Assembly (NCBI GenBank): GCA_015068865.1
Contig: SVJT01000002.1
Coordinates: 1-57,321 of the forward strand
Length of the DNA: 57,321 bases
Reading direction: 5' to 3'
DNA from: Oscillospiraceae bacterium
GTDB lineage: Bacteria > Bacillota > Clostridia > UBA1381 > UBA9506
Part shown: one piece after another, positions 37,766 through 47,673 of the stretch
Layout of the letters: every line of letters starts with the position of its first letter
How positions within the stretch are numbered: the first letter of the stretch is position 1
The notes under the pieces: model-generated
Told to the model about the DNA's origin: nothing
What the model saw: only the letters and a program-made list of their open reading frames with translations
The model's database searches: none
Made by a program: the position numbers and the translations under genes

Positions 37766-40120
37766 TTATTCGTCACCGTCCCACCAATACTGAGACTCAT
37801 CATCAACATTTGTTGAACCGCCATCATCCGTTTCTCCCTGTCCATTTAAATTGGGTGGATTGATTTGAATCGGTTCTCCTTCTGCCGGCGGATTATTCGC
37901 GCCGGAACCGGGTTCTACCTCATTCAAGCCCTGACCTTCATCAATAATTTCCTCGCCAATATCACTTTCCTGCTCCTCTATTGCATGAGAACGGCACAGT
38001 GTTCCGGGTTGTGTTCCGGATTTAAAATATTCTGTTCTTACGGAACCGGCGCAGTCCTCTCCTGCAATTTTACCGCTTACCTGACAAATTGTGCGGGAAA
38101 CCATATTTTGAGGCGGTGTCAGTTCTTTAACTGTAATTCCCTGATGAATGGAATCCATTACTTTTTTCCATGCAGACAGACAGGGGTTGCCTAACCCTGT
38201 CATCGGCTTCGGTGTATCATAACCAAACCAAACGACACCTACATAATTCGGTGTAAATCCTGCGAACCAACGATTCGTATCCTTATCGGTTGTACCGGTT
38301 TTACCGCCGGCAAAGACTCCGTTTGCCAGTCTTGCACCTGTACCGGTACCGTAATTAACAACACCGGAAAGCATTTGAGCCATCGTATATGCCGTCGTCT
38401 CGCTCATAGCATATTTTGTTTCGGGCTTATTCTCCAAAATGACCTTACCATTGGCATCTACAACTTTACTGTATGTTGTCGGCTTGGTATATATACCGCC
38501 ATTAACAAAAGTAGCATAGGCTGCTGTCATTTCCATAACAGAAACACCGTCTGTTAAACCGCCCAAACCAAGTGAACTCAAATATTTATCAGAATATGTT
38601 TGATTATCTGCACGTTTTTCGGAACTTACTAAGGTTGTGAATCCCAAATTGTTGGTCATAAAATCATATGAACGGTCAACTGTCAGTTCGTCTAAAATTC
38701 TGACAGCCGGAATATTTCTTGATTTTTCCAAAGCAACACGAGCCGTAATAGGACCTAAAAAGCTATTATCTGCATTTTTAGGCGACCAGTTTCTGATGGT
38801 CAGCGGTAAATCATCCACCAGTGTTCCCGGTGTAATCAATCCATATTCAATAGCCGGCGCATATACTGCAAGAGGCTTAATTGATGAACCGGGCTGACGC
38901 AAGGTCGTGGTTCTGTTCAGCACACGATTACCCGTTTTTTCGCCACGTCCGCCGACAATGCCCTTCACCTGACCGGTATAAGGATCAATCACAACCATAG
39001 AAGATTGTGGCTTGCTTCCCGCTGCGCCGGGAAAATTATTGTCATTTTCAAAAACAGTTTCCATTGCCTCCTGAACCTTGGGGTCAACATTGGCATAAAT
39101 CTTCAAACCGCCCTTGAAAATTGCTTTCGTTGCTGCACTCTCAGACATTTTGTTTTGTGTCATCAAGTCGTGCATAACATCTTCAATAACTTTATCTACA
39201 TAATAAGACTGTATTGAGGACTTTTCCACTTTGACAGTACCTTTAACCAGTTTTAATTCTTCTGCTACTGCCGCATCGTGTTCTTCTTGGGAAATAAAGC
39301 CGAGCTCCAGCATTTTCCCCAGGACCAGTTCCTGTTTTTTCTTATGTTCTTCAAAATTAATCAAGGGGTCATATTTACTGGGATACTGCGTAATGCCGGC
39401 AATGGAAGCACACTCAGCCAAATCCAGCTCTGATACATCCTTGCTGTAATATATGTTTGCCGCCGTCTGAACACCGTGACAACCCTGTCCCAAATAAATG
39501 GTGTTCATATACATTTCAATAATCTCATCCTTAGACATTTTCTTTTCCAGATTTAATGCACGGACAATTTCCTGAATTTTCCGAATAGCCGAACGTTCAT
39601 CATCGCCGGTAATGTTTTTAATTAGCTGCTGAGTAATGGTAGAGCCGCCATAGGAGCTGTTTCCTTTGAAAATATACCCCATTGTAGCACCTAATGTACG
39701 TTTCCAATCCACGCCTTTATGACTCAGGAACCGTTCATCTTCAATAGCAATGAATGCCTTTTTCAGCATTTCGGGCGTGTTTTCAATATCAACCCAAACA
39801 CGGTTTTGTTCCGCATATAGCCGCTCCAGTTCCACAGCCTGACCGGATTCATTTGTATAATATACAACTGAAGTAAAGTCCAGACTATACTCCTGAGCAA
39901 TTAGGTCCGTGCTGTTATCGATAAAGCCCAATGCTGCTCCGGCAACAATCGCTGCCAACAAAACAAAAACTAAACAAAAGGAAATCAGTACCCGTTTAAT
40001 AACACGCCAAACTTTATTAAGCTTCTTTTTACCTTTTTTCTTTCCTCTTTTTCTTCTCTTGGGTTCTTTATCCAGTTGAATGACCTGTGTATTTTCTAAG
40101 CTCATTTCTTCGTCGTACAT
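37766..40120 (-). CDS. Class A penicillin-binding protein (PBP1A family)
   Basis: FIAIEDERFLSHKGVDWKRTLGA...SSYGGSTITQQLIKNITGDDERS; catalytic RQPGSSIKPL; SRN; GKTGTTDKDTNRWFAGFTPNYV. Start placed at ATG 40120 (MYDEEMS). Confidence 0.95.
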   Translation of the reverse strand: MYDEEMSLENTQVIQLDKEPKRRKRGKKKGKKKLNKVWRVIKRVLISFCLVFVLLAAIVAGAALGFIDNSTDLIAQEYSLDFTSVVYYTNESGQAVELERLYAEQNRVWVDIENTPEMLKKAFIAIEDERFLSHKGVDWKRTLGATMGYIFKGNSSYGGSTITQQLIKNITGDDERSAIRKIQEIVRALNLEKKMSKDEIIEMYMNTIYLGQGCHGVQTAANIYYSKDVSELDLAECASIAGITQYPSKYDPLINFEEHKKKQELVLGKMLELGFISQEEHDAAVAEELKLVKGTVKVEKSSIQSYYVDKVIEDVMHDLMTQNKMSESAATKAIFKGGLKIYANVDPKVQEAMETVFENDNNFPGAAGSKPQSSMVVIDPYTGQVKGIVGGRGEKTGNRVLNRTTTLRQPGSSIKPLAVYAPAIEYGLITPGTLVDDLPLTIRNWSPKNADNSFLGPITARVALEKSRNIPAVRILDELTVDRSYDFMTNNLGFTTLVSSEKRADNQTYSDKYLSSLGLGGLTDGVSVMEMTAAYATFVNGGIYTKPTTYSKVVDANGKVILENKPETKYAMSETTAYTMAQMLSGVVNYGTGTGARLANGVFAGGKTGTTDKDTNRWFAGFTPNYVGVVWFGYDTPKPMTGLGNPCLSAWKKVMDSIHQGITVKELTPPQNMVSRTICQVSGKIAGEDCAGSVRTEYFKSGTQPGTLCRSHAIEEQESDIGEEIIDEGQGLNEVEPGSGANNPPAEGEPIQINPPNLNGQGETDDGGSTNVDDESQYWWDGDE

Positions 40121-40356
40121 TTTATCACTTCCTTTTTCGTAAACAAAACGCCTTCTGTTTACATCCATCAGCGCTCAAAATCCTATCATTCCATTTTTAT
40201 TATAATCAAAATACTTTACAAAAGTATTACAATTCCCATTTTTTTATATTAAAATACGAAGACAAACTGAAAAAAATTGTCTCATCTCACCAAATTCTCC
40301 AAATTTCGTCCTTTTTCTTCTCCTTTAAAAAAATAAAAATATTCCGTAAAAAAAGG

Positions 40357-40385
40357 TTGACAAATGAATTGTTTTATAGTAAAAT
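40357..40385 (+). promoter_or_regulatory. Promoter of tRNA-Met
   Basis: TTGACA 40357-40362, 17-bp spacer, TAAAAT 40380-40385. Confidence 0.75.
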
Positions 40386-40401
40386 AACTTATGTTGTTTA
40401 T

Positions 40402-40478
40402 GGCGGCATGGCTCAGCTGGCTAGAGCAATCGGTTCATACCCGATAGGTCGGTGGTTCGAGTCCACCTGCCGCTACCA
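40402..40478 (+). tRNA. tRNA-Met(CAT), elongator type
   Basis: GGCGGCATGGCTCAGCTGGCTAGAGCAATCGGTTCATACCCGATAGGTCGGTGGTTCGAGTCCACCTGCCGCTACCA. Confidence 0.93.
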
Positions 40479-40480
40479 GA

Positions 40481-40521
40481 AAAAAAGCACCAATCTTGTA
40501 TCAAGATTGGTGCTTTTTTTC
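40481..40521 (+). terminator. Terminator of tRNA-Met
   Basis: aaaaaaagcaccaatcttgtatcaagattggtgcttttttt. Confidence 0.85.
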
Positions 40522-40638
40522 AATGAAGCGTTCCTGTGGGACTGCTGATTTTACAGTCAAGCTTCAAATCGCTTTAAAAAAATCAAATAAAAGGTTATTG
40601 GCTTGGATTGCTTTTTAGAACCGGATGCATATCATTTT

Positions 40639-41445
40639 TCAGTACACTTTTTCTTTTTTCTGCTTCTCTTTCTTTCCTGCTTCCCGGTTCATACCAATAA
40701 CAGAGAACAGCTTTTGCATTCCGGCAATTAAACCGTATACCACCACAAACGGTGGCAACACCTGAATAAATGTAATTAAAAACGGAAATGCTTTTGGGCT
40801 TACATTATATAAGATTTCAATGGGAGTTCCGGGGAAATTTCTTGATACAAACATTAAATTACTCCCTAAAAAACAGTTCACGATATACGCGACAATACAC
40901 ATAATCAGAACCGTTGCCCCGTAAAATTTCACATCGTCCTTAACCAACCTATAATATCCGGTTATAATATATAACAAGCTCAAAAACACCATAATTCCAT
41001 GAAGGATAAAGCTTTGCACCGTAATGAAATGAAACGCCTGATAAAGACCTGCTGATGTATTAGGCGAAAGAATATAACCGATGCCGCCCACCATACCGCC
41101 AACAATCATAAAGACTTCTCCGTTTCGTTTCAACAAACCCTTGCCCCATCCGCACATAATCAAACCATAGAGGGGAATGGAACAAAAATAAAGAGGGATA
41201 TAAGTATTTGGATTATTTGCATTACCAATCAACAAATTAAAAACAATTTTTATAATTTCCAATATCCAGAGAGCAATCGCACACCATCTGGTGATTGATA
41301 AAACTGTTTTCCTGTCCGCTTTTCGATATTTCCAAAGAGCAAAGATAATTAAAATGCCGCAAATACAAATTAGAATAAAATGCTCAGCAGAATATGCTTT
41401 GTATGGCTCTACTGCTCCTGCTTTCGAAAAGAAATTCTGAAACAT
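40639..41445 (-). CDS. TIGR02206/YwaF-like integral membrane protein
   Basis: ~268-aa polytopic protein; FSKAGAVEPYKAYSAEHFILICICGILIIFALWKYRKADR, LGSNLMFVSRNFPGTPIEILYN. Confidence 0.75.
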   Translation of the reverse strand: MFQNFFSKAGAVEPYKAYSAEHFILICICGILIIFALWKYRKADRKTVLSITRWCAIALWILEIIKIVFNLLIGNANNPNTYIPLYFCSIPLYGLIMCGWGKGLLKRNGEVFMIVGGMVGGIGYILSPNTSAGLYQAFHFITVQSFILHGIMVFLSLLYIITGYYRLVKDDVKFYGATVLIMCIVAYIVNCFLGSNLMFVSRNFPGTPIEILYNVSPKAFPFLITFIQVLPPFVVVYGLIAGMQKLFSVIGMNREAGKKEKQKKEKVY

Positions 41446-41529
41446 TCTTTAAACGCTCCTTCAATTTATACGCATATTGTAGCATAACTAACTGCTCATT
41501 TCAACATATTTTTTAATTTATTGCTTTAG

Positions 41530-41567
41530 CGAAAAAGGAACCTGTAAAAATTACAGGTTCCTTTTAT
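41530..41567 (-). terminator. Terminator of the GH39 gene
   Basis: aaaaaggaacctgtaaaaattacaggttccttttat. Confidence 0.8.
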
Positions 41568-41572
41568 ATACT

Positions 41573-42925
41573 TTATTTTTCTTTAATCATCAGGCAGGTG
41601 TTGGGCTTTATGGTAAAGGTTAAATTCTTCGTCGTGTCAACGAGTTCTGCATCGTGGGTTTCATCTAACAGATACACCTCATATTCGCCCGACTTTCCAA
41701 AATCAACCGCGAAGGTTTTATCTTCTGCCTCTTCCTCATTTTCATCATAATAGGTAATAATTGTCATAGTTTTATCATCCTCATCCACACCACAAAGGGT
41801 ATAGAGATGATCAAGCTGATTCTCACAAAGAATTTCGGCTTTTCGTTCATACATCTTGCTGTACCACAAGAACACAAAATAGGTTTTTAAAGGCCCAAGT
41901 GTTAAATGGTCAAACAAACCATTGAACAAACCAGGTCTTAAATCATAATACATCATCATATCAATGGAAGAATGCTGACCGGCGGTCATACAAGCCAAAG
42001 TAAAGGCTGCCCCTTTCATGGAAAGAACCACCTTAAAGGATTCTACTATAGGTAAATCCCAGGATTTCACATAGTTCCACTCATTGAAAATGTTCTCAGC
42101 ATCAGAGAAACCGTTATCATCTAAAAGCTTTTGAATGCGGTTGTTTTTCTCAATAATCTGCTCCGGATTGGGGCGATAGGTATGCCAGGAGAAAAAGTCT
42201 AAGGGGGCATTTCTCTTTTTCATTTCCGGCAGAAAACGGGATGCCCATTGTTCATCCCAACCCAAGGCAGGACCACCGATTTTTAAATGCGGGAAGCAAG
42301 CTTTTAAATGCTTGGCTGCCGTTTCATATAAATCAAAGAACTGTTCTTCCGTACCCGTCCAGGTGGTACCATCCCCTAAGTCCGGCTCATTCCAGATTTC
42401 CCAGTACTTCATATTATAGTGAAAACCATTGTTCCAGCCTTCATTATAATGACGGATAATGTGCTCACAAATAACGGCCCACTTTTTAAAATCTTTTGGG
42501 GGATGAACATTGAATTTTTTAATATAATGTTCAATCTTTTGCCCTAAGCGATAAAACATTTCTGTTCCGGCATCCCGGGTGATGGAAACATATTCATCCG
42601 TACAAACAAAATCATAGGATTCGGGGTCATAGGGATCCGCATCAAAATTCGGGAAAATCGCCGTAATATCTACCGTATGCTCACCACCGTAAGCGGAACA
42701 GTGTGCCGCATCGTGGTTGCGGGCATAAGGAATGTTCAATGCTTTATATAACTCAAAATTACTGCGCACGCCCTGACCGTTTCCATGACGTCGACCCACA
42801 GGACCGTTGTTCACCGCATGCATTATTTTAAAGGCGCCCTGCTTTTTCGACAAATCAAACCGCAAAGTATCCATACTCGTATCCACCTTTATATGTAAAG
42901 TCTTATTCACAAGCTTATTATACAA
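41573..42925 (-). CDS. GH39-like glycoside hydrolase (copy 1; canonical NEP motif)
   Basis: YWEIWNEPDLGDGTTWTGTEEQFFDLY; FNEWNYVKSWDLP; DFFSWHTYRPNPE; clan GH-A/beta-xylosidase-like layout. Confidence 0.85.
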   Translation of the reverse strand: MYNKLVNKTLHIKVDTSMDTLRFDLSKKQGAFKIMHAVNNGPVGRRHGNGQGVRSNFELYKALNIPYARNHDAAHCSAYGGEHTVDITAIFPNFDADPYDPESYDFVCTDEYVSITRDAGTEMFYRLGQKIEHYIKKFNVHPPKDFKKWAVICEHIIRHYNEGWNNGFHYNMKYWEIWNEPDLGDGTTWTGTEEQFFDLYETAAKHLKACFPHLKIGGPALGWDEQWASRFLPEMKKRNAPLDFFSWHTYRPNPEQIIEKNNRIQKLLDDNGFSDAENIFNEWNYVKSWDLPIVESFKVVLSMKGAAFTLACMTAGQHSSIDMMMYYDLRPGLFNGLFDHLTLGPLKTYFVFLWYSKMYERKAEILCENQLDHLYTLCGVDEDDKTMTIITYYDENEEEAEDKTFAVDFGKSGEYEVYLLDETHDAELVDTTKNLTFTIKPNTCLMIKEK

Positions 42926-42945
42926 TCAATTACCTATATTTGCAA
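42917..42945 (-). promoter_or_regulatory. Promoter of GH39 copy 1
   Basis: Minus strand TTGCAA (42940-42945), 17 bp, TATAAT (42917-42922). Confidence 0.65.
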
Positions 42946-42948
42946 GAG

Positions 42949-44256
42949 TTATTTTTCCCTTATCATCAGGCAGGTATTGGGTTTCATGGTAAAGGTTAAA
43001 TCCTTTGTAACATTCACCAATTCAGCATCATGAGTTTCATCTAACAGATATACCTCATATTCCCCTTCTCGACCAAAATCAACCGCGAAGGTTTTATCTT
43101 CTGCCTCTTCCTCATTTCCGTGGAAATAGGTGATGAGAGTCATAGTCTTATCATCCTCATCCACGCCGCAAAGGGTATAGAGATTGTCAACCTGATTTTC
43201 ACAGAGAATTTCTGCCTTCCGCTCATACATCTGGCTGTACCACAAGAACACATAATAGGTTTTTAATGGTCCAAGTGTTAAATGGTCAAACAAGCCATTG
43301 AACAGACTGGGGCGCAAATCATAATACATCATCATATCAATGGAAGAATGCTGACCGGCGGTCATACAAGCCAAAGAAAAGGCTGCACCCTTCATGGAAA
43401 GAACCACCTTAAAGGATTCTACTATAGGTAAATCCCATGATTTAACATAGTTCCATTCGTTCAGAATATTCTTCACTTCAGAGAAACCGTTATCATCCAA
43501 AAGTTTTTGTATACGGCTGTTTTTAGCCATAATTTCCTCCGGATTGGGGCGATATGTATGCCAGGAGAAAAAATCCAGGGGTGCCTGGCGCTTCTTCATT
43601 TCCGGCAAAAATCTTGCCGCCCATTTTTCATCCCAGGCAAGAGCCGGACCTCCGATTTTCAAATGAGGAAAGCAGCTTTTTAAATGTTTGGATGTCACTT
43701 CATATAAATCATAATATTGTTCCTCTGTTCCTGTCCATAACGTATTATCTCCCAAATCTGCCTCACACCAGATTTCCCAGTATTTCATATTATAGTGAAA
43801 ACCATTGTTCCAGCCTTCATTATAATGACGGATAATGTGCTCACAAATGACCGCCCACTTTTTAAAATCTTTCGGGGGATGTACATTGAATTTTTTAATA
43901 TAATGTTCAATCTTTTGCCCTAAACGATAGAACATTTCTGTTCCGGCATCCCGGGTGATGGAAACATATTCATCCGTACAAGCAAAATCATAAGAAGCCG
44001 GGTCATAAGGATCTGCATCAAAATTCGGGAAAATCGCCGTAATATCTACAGTATGCTCACCACCGTAACCGGAATAGTGTGCCGCATCGTGGTTGCGGGC
44101 ATAGGGAATGTTCAATGCTTTATATAACTCAAAATTACTGCACACGCCCTGACCGTTTCCATGACGTCGACCCACAGGACCGTTGTTCACCGCATGCATT
44201 ATTTTAAAGGCGCCCTGCTTCTTCGACAAATCAAACCGCAAAGTATCCATAAGCAC
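42949..44256 (-). CDS. GH39-like glycoside hydrolase (copy 2; NEP replaced by CEA)
   Basis: Near-identical paralog of copy 1 over most of its length; YWEIWCEADLGDNTLWTGTEEQYYDLY; LNEWNYVKSWDLP retained. Confidence 0.85.
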   Translation of the reverse strand: MLMDTLRFDLSKKQGAFKIMHAVNNGPVGRRHGNGQGVCSNFELYKALNIPYARNHDAAHYSGYGGEHTVDITAIFPNFDADPYDPASYDFACTDEYVSITRDAGTEMFYRLGQKIEHYIKKFNVHPPKDFKKWAVICEHIIRHYNEGWNNGFHYNMKYWEIWCEADLGDNTLWTGTEEQYYDLYEVTSKHLKSCFPHLKIGGPALAWDEKWAARFLPEMKKRQAPLDFFSWHTYRPNPEEIMAKNSRIQKLLDDNGFSEVKNILNEWNYVKSWDLPIVESFKVVLSMKGAAFSLACMTAGQHSSIDMMMYYDLRPSLFNGLFDHLTLGPLKTYYVFLWYSQMYERKAEILCENQVDNLYTLCGVDEDDKTMTLITYFHGNEEEAEDKTFAVDFGREGEYEVYLLDETHDAELVNVTKDLTFTMKPNTCLMIREK

Positions 44257-44293
44257 TCTCTCCTTTTATATGTAAAGTTCTGTTTACAACCCT

Positions 44294-44322
44294 ATTATAA
44301 GACCCTTAGCCGCAATTTGCAA
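44294..44322 (-). promoter_or_regulatory. Promoter of GH39 copy 2
   Basis: Minus strand TTGCAA (44317-44322), 17 bp, TATAAT (44294-44299); same architecture as copy 1. Confidence 0.65.
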
Positions 44323-44399
44323 GAGTTTTTAACCGAATTTAATTCGTTTTTTCTCTATACAACACCCTTCTTTTATGATACAATGAAAACGAGGTGATT

Positions 44400-44750
44400 A
44401 TGATGGGAAACGCTATTGGCTTTATCATAAATATTGTCTTCTGGCTTTTGGGTTTGGCGATTGTAACGTTGATACTTCTCCGTTTTATCTGTCAACAAAG
44501 CAGAAAAACGGTAACTAACAAGGCAACCGTCGTTGACAAACAAAAATATGTCAAAGAAACGTTAAGTAAGTCACAAGCACCAAAGACAGAAACACTTTAT
44601 ACTGTTACATTCCTGTGTAACGGTAAGGAACTGACTTTTTACACCGGTGCCGAAACCTATGAAGCCTGCCACATCAAACAAAAAGGTCTGCTGACCTATA
44701 AAGGGCTGCAATTTGTGGACTTTACCACCAAACAAAAGGAGCAAGCATGA
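44400..44750 (+). CDS. Small membrane-anchored protein (DUF2500-like)
   Basis: N-terminal TM IGFIINIVFWLLGLAIVTLILLRFI then LYTVTFLCNGKELTFYTGAETYEACHIKQKGLLTYKGLQFVDF; overlaps next start by 4 nt. Confidence 0.65.
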   Translation: MMGNAIGFIINIVFWLLGLAIVTLILLRFICQQSRKTVTNKATVVDKQKYVKETLSKSQAPKTETLYTVTFLCNGKELTFYTGAETYEACHIKQKGLLTYKGLQFVDFTTKQKEQA

Positions 44751-45427
44751 ACAAACAGTATACATTAGAAGTCATTGCCCATATTCATAACGATTTTCAT
44801 GAAAAATTCGGTATTCCCCGTCAAAGCGGATTAGCGGATGTGGAATCGTTTATTGTTTTCGAGAAGCCATACCGTATGCCGGAAGCCTTCCGTGGACTCT
44901 CCGACTATTCCCATCTGTGGCTCATCTGGCAGTTTTCAGAATGCAGTGATGCCGGATTCCGCCCCACTGTCCGACCGCCCCGCTTAGGTGGCAACAAACG
45001 GATGGGGGTCTTTGCCACCCGTTCACCCTACCGCCCCAACAGTTTGGGACTTTCCTCTGTGAAACTGGAAAGAGTTCTGCAAACCGAAGAACACGGCACC
45101 GTATTGGTGGTCACCGGTGCTGATTTAATGAATGGCACACCCATTTTTGACATTAAGCCATATCTTACATATGTTGACAGTCATCCCGAAGCTAAAAGCG
45201 GTTTTGCCGAAGACTTTGTGGACTACGCCCTCGCGGTGGAATGTCCGCCTTCTCTGCTAAAAGCAATACCAAAAGAAAAACAAGCCCCCTTATTACAGGT
45301 GCTTGCCGGCGATCCCCGTCCAGCATACCAGCAGGACGAAGAAAGAATTTATAAAATGACCTATGGAGATTATACCATTCATTTTAAAGTAAAGAATAAC
45401 ACATTAACTGTAACGCATATAAAATAA
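44747..45427 (+). CDS. trmO: tRNA (N6-threonylcarbamoyladenosine(37)-N6)-methyltransferase TrmO (TsaA/YaeB family)
   Basis: IAHIHNDFHEKFGIPRQSGL; LIWQFSECSDAGFRPTVRPPRLGGNKRMGVFATRSPYRPNSLGLSSVKLERV; DIKPYLTYVDSHPEA; GDPRPAYQ. Confidence 0.92.
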   Translation: MNKQYTLEVIAHIHNDFHEKFGIPRQSGLADVESFIVFEKPYRMPEAFRGLSDYSHLWLIWQFSECSDAGFRPTVRPPRLGGNKRMGVFATRSPYRPNSLGLSSVKLERVLQTEEHGTVLVVTGADLMNGTPIFDIKPYLTYVDSHPEAKSGFAEDFVDYALAVECPPSLLKAIPKEKQAPLLQVLAGDPRPAYQQDEERIYKMTYGDYTIHFKVKNNTLTVTHIK

Positions 45428-45466
45428 AAAAAGATGCACATTAAAAAATGTGCATCTCTTTTTTAT
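45427..45466. terminator. Bidirectional terminator between trmO and the HU gene
   Basis: aaaaaaagatgcacattaaaaaatgtgcatctcttttttatt. Confidence 0.85.
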
Positions 45467-45474
45467 TCTTGTTC

Positions 45475-45750
45475 TTATTTTGCAATAGCATCTTTCAGAG
45501 CTTTACCAGCTTTGAAAGCAGGAACAGTAGTAGCAGCGATTTTGATAGCAGCGCCGGTCTGGGGGTTCTTACCCTCACGAGCAGCTCTCTTTCTGGTTTC
45601 AAAAGTACCGAAACCGATCAGAGCGATTTTTTCACCCTTCTTCAGTTCGTCAGTAACGGTAGCAGTGAAAGCAGCCAAAACTTTTTCAGCATCTTTCTTA
45701 GAAACCTCTGCTTTAGCAGCGATTGCAGCAACTAATTCTGCCTTATTCAT
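45475..45750 (-). CDS. hup: HU-family DNA-binding protein
   Basis: MNKAELVAAIAAKAEVSKKDAEKVLAAFTATVTDELKKGEKIALIGFGTFETRKRAAREGKNPQTGAAIKIAATTVPAFKAGKALKDAIAK. Confidence 0.97.
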   Translation of the reverse strand: MNKAELVAAIAAKAEVSKKDAEKVLAAFTATVTDELKKGEKIALIGFGTFETRKRAAREGKNPQTGAAIKIAATTVPAFKAGKALKDAIAK

Positions 45751-46012
45751 AATACACAACCTCCAATTTTTTAAATTTCCTATGTTTCTATTATAACCTT
45801 CTGAAAACCATTTGTCAATGCTGTTTTTACCATATTTTACGTAGTTTTCAAATAAATTTTATTAATTTCCCCATTTTTCCCAAAAAGAAGATATGTTTTT
45901 TCGTCAATTTTACCAGTTTTTCTTTTTTCTCCTGCTTTTCTTGCTCCACAAAACTTGTTTTTTTCTTAAAATATTTGTTCTCTTGCTCCCCAAAAAAGAA
46001 AAATTTCAGTGT

Positions 46013-46648
46013 TTAGAGCGTTAAATCAGGAATTTCATAAAGAGAATCAATAATAAAATCAGGTTTTTCTTCCTTTAATTGTTCCCGATTGAAGTATGTT
46101 GTTACAGCTGCACAATACATTTCGGCTGATTTAGCTGCCTGAATACCGTTCAACGCATCCTCAATAACCAGACAATCTGAAGGATCTGCCCCCAGTTTTT
46201 TTGCCGCGGAAAGAAAAATATCCGGAAAAGGTTTTTTCCGTTCCGCATCACTACCGCTCACCAAGGCATCAAACCAGTCGAGGGGAATATCTGCCCCTTT
46301 CATATTGGCTTCAATTTTGATAAAATCCGCACTGGAGCAAAGAGCCACCTTATGTCCCCTTTCCTTCAATATCGCAAGCACTTCCTTGGCCCCGGGATAC
46401 ACGGTTAATCCCTCTTTGACATATTCTACATATTTAGCATAAGTCTTATCTTTCATGGCAGGTTCATAAGGCACGCCGTATTTTTCAGCCACACCGCCTA
46501 CAAACCGCGCCTCTCCGGCACCAATAAAGGGTCGGAAATCCTCTTTTTTCGGAAACACGCCGTATTCTGCCAAAACTTCTAAAGCCGCACGCATAGTCAC
46601 CGGTGTTGAATACACTAAAACACCATCCATATCAAATAAGTAATGCAA
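46013..46648 (-). CDS. HAD-superfamily hydrolase (beta-phosphoglucomutase/phosphatase-like)
   Basis: YLFDMDGVLVYSTPVTMRAALE; ALCSSADFIKIEANM; KKPFPDIFLSAAKKLGADPSDCLVIEDALNGIQAAKSA. Confidence 0.9.
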   Translation of the reverse strand: MHYLFDMDGVLVYSTPVTMRAALEVLAEYGVFPKKEDFRPFIGAGEARFVGGVAEKYGVPYEPAMKDKTYAKYVEYVKEGLTVYPGAKEVLAILKERGHKVALCSSADFIKIEANMKGADIPLDWFDALVSGSDAERKKPFPDIFLSAAKKLGADPSDCLVIEDALNGIQAAKSAEMYCAAVTTYFNREQLKEEKPDFIIDSLYEIPDLTL

Positions 46649-46705
46649 TTTAATCTCTCCTTAAAAATAAGCGGTTGCTGAATTCTTCGGCAACCGCATA
46701 ATATA

Positions 46706-47449
46706 TCATACAGTAAAAATACCACTCATCCATTCACGCATCAATAAACACTCCGAGTTAAACTCTTCAATATCACAATCTTTAAACAAAAGAGCTCCAC
46801 TCGCCTGACCTTTTAAAACCTTTAAATACTGTTGCCATTCGTCCTTCCCTTCCATAATGGTGGTGCAGCCTTCTGAGGATTCTTTATAAGAGACATATAC
46901 ATGATGCACATAAGGCGCCAGCATTTTCAAATCAAAAATATTGTAAATCAAAGAGGAGGTTCGGTTCGGCTGCCAAATGAGCCGTACATTTTCCCGTTTC
47001 ACCGCATCTAAAAAGCGACCGGTTTTAATGTAATCCTCCAGAAGCGTATCCCGATGATAGGTAAAACAAATTTTAATATTTCTCTTTGATGCCATATCCG
47101 CCAGATTCTGCACTTTTTCCGTCAGATTCATCAGCACTTCTTCTGTTCCGTTTGCCGATGTTCCCAAGGAAAGAACAACTGCATCTGTATGCAAGGTCTC
47201 TGCCGTTTCCAACACCTGAGAAAAAGTCCATTCTGAAGCATGCTGCACATCAAATGCCGAATAATAGGCAACAATTTGAATTCCTTTAGCCTGTGTTTTC
47301 TCATAAACAGCTTCAGCAGCCGCGATATTCCCTCGCTTAACGTGCTCTTCATCCAATTCCATTACAGCTAAAGAATTCTTTTCTGCCAAAACCAGGATTT
47401 CTTCTACCGAAAGTTCCGGCAATGTTACCGTTGTTACACCAAGCAGCAT
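46706..47449 (-). CDS. Sugar phosphate isomerase/epimerase-like TIM-barrel protein
   Basis: VEEILVLAEKNSLAVMELDEEHVKRGN; IKICFTYHRDTLLEDYIKTGRFLDAVKRENVRLIWQPN. Confidence 0.7.
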   Translation of the reverse strand: MLLGVTTVTLPELSVEEILVLAEKNSLAVMELDEEHVKRGNIAAAEAVYEKTQAKGIQIVAYYSAFDVQHASEWTFSQVLETAETLHTDAVVLSLGTSANGTEEVLMNLTEKVQNLADMASKRNIKICFTYHRDTLLEDYIKTGRFLDAVKRENVRLIWQPNRTSSLIYNIFDLKMLAPYVHHVYVSYKESSEGCTTIMEGKDEWQQYLKVLKGQASGALLFKDCDIEEFNSECLLMREWMSGIFTV

Positions 47450-47673
47450 ACTTTCACGCCTTTCTGCCCGCCAAAATCACTCTTTATACCTTCTGTCTCC
47501 GGGCAAAAACAGAATGTTCATTTATACCATACTATATCTTGTATATATTGTACCTGATTCTCATAAAACAAACAAGACGCATATATACCAATCTTTTTTT
47601 TGATTATTTGTATAATCTACTCAAAAAACCGCTATATATGCGTCTTTCAGATATGTTTTTGTTAAATTTTTCC

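Noticed and set aside
40087-40548. 153-aa plus-strand ORF
   Set aside because: Runs through the PBP 5' region, the tRNA-Met gene and its terminator.
45840-46010. T/C-rich stretch downstream of the HAD gene as a possible ncRNA
   Set aside because: Homopolymer-rich text with no convincing stem or promoter by eye.
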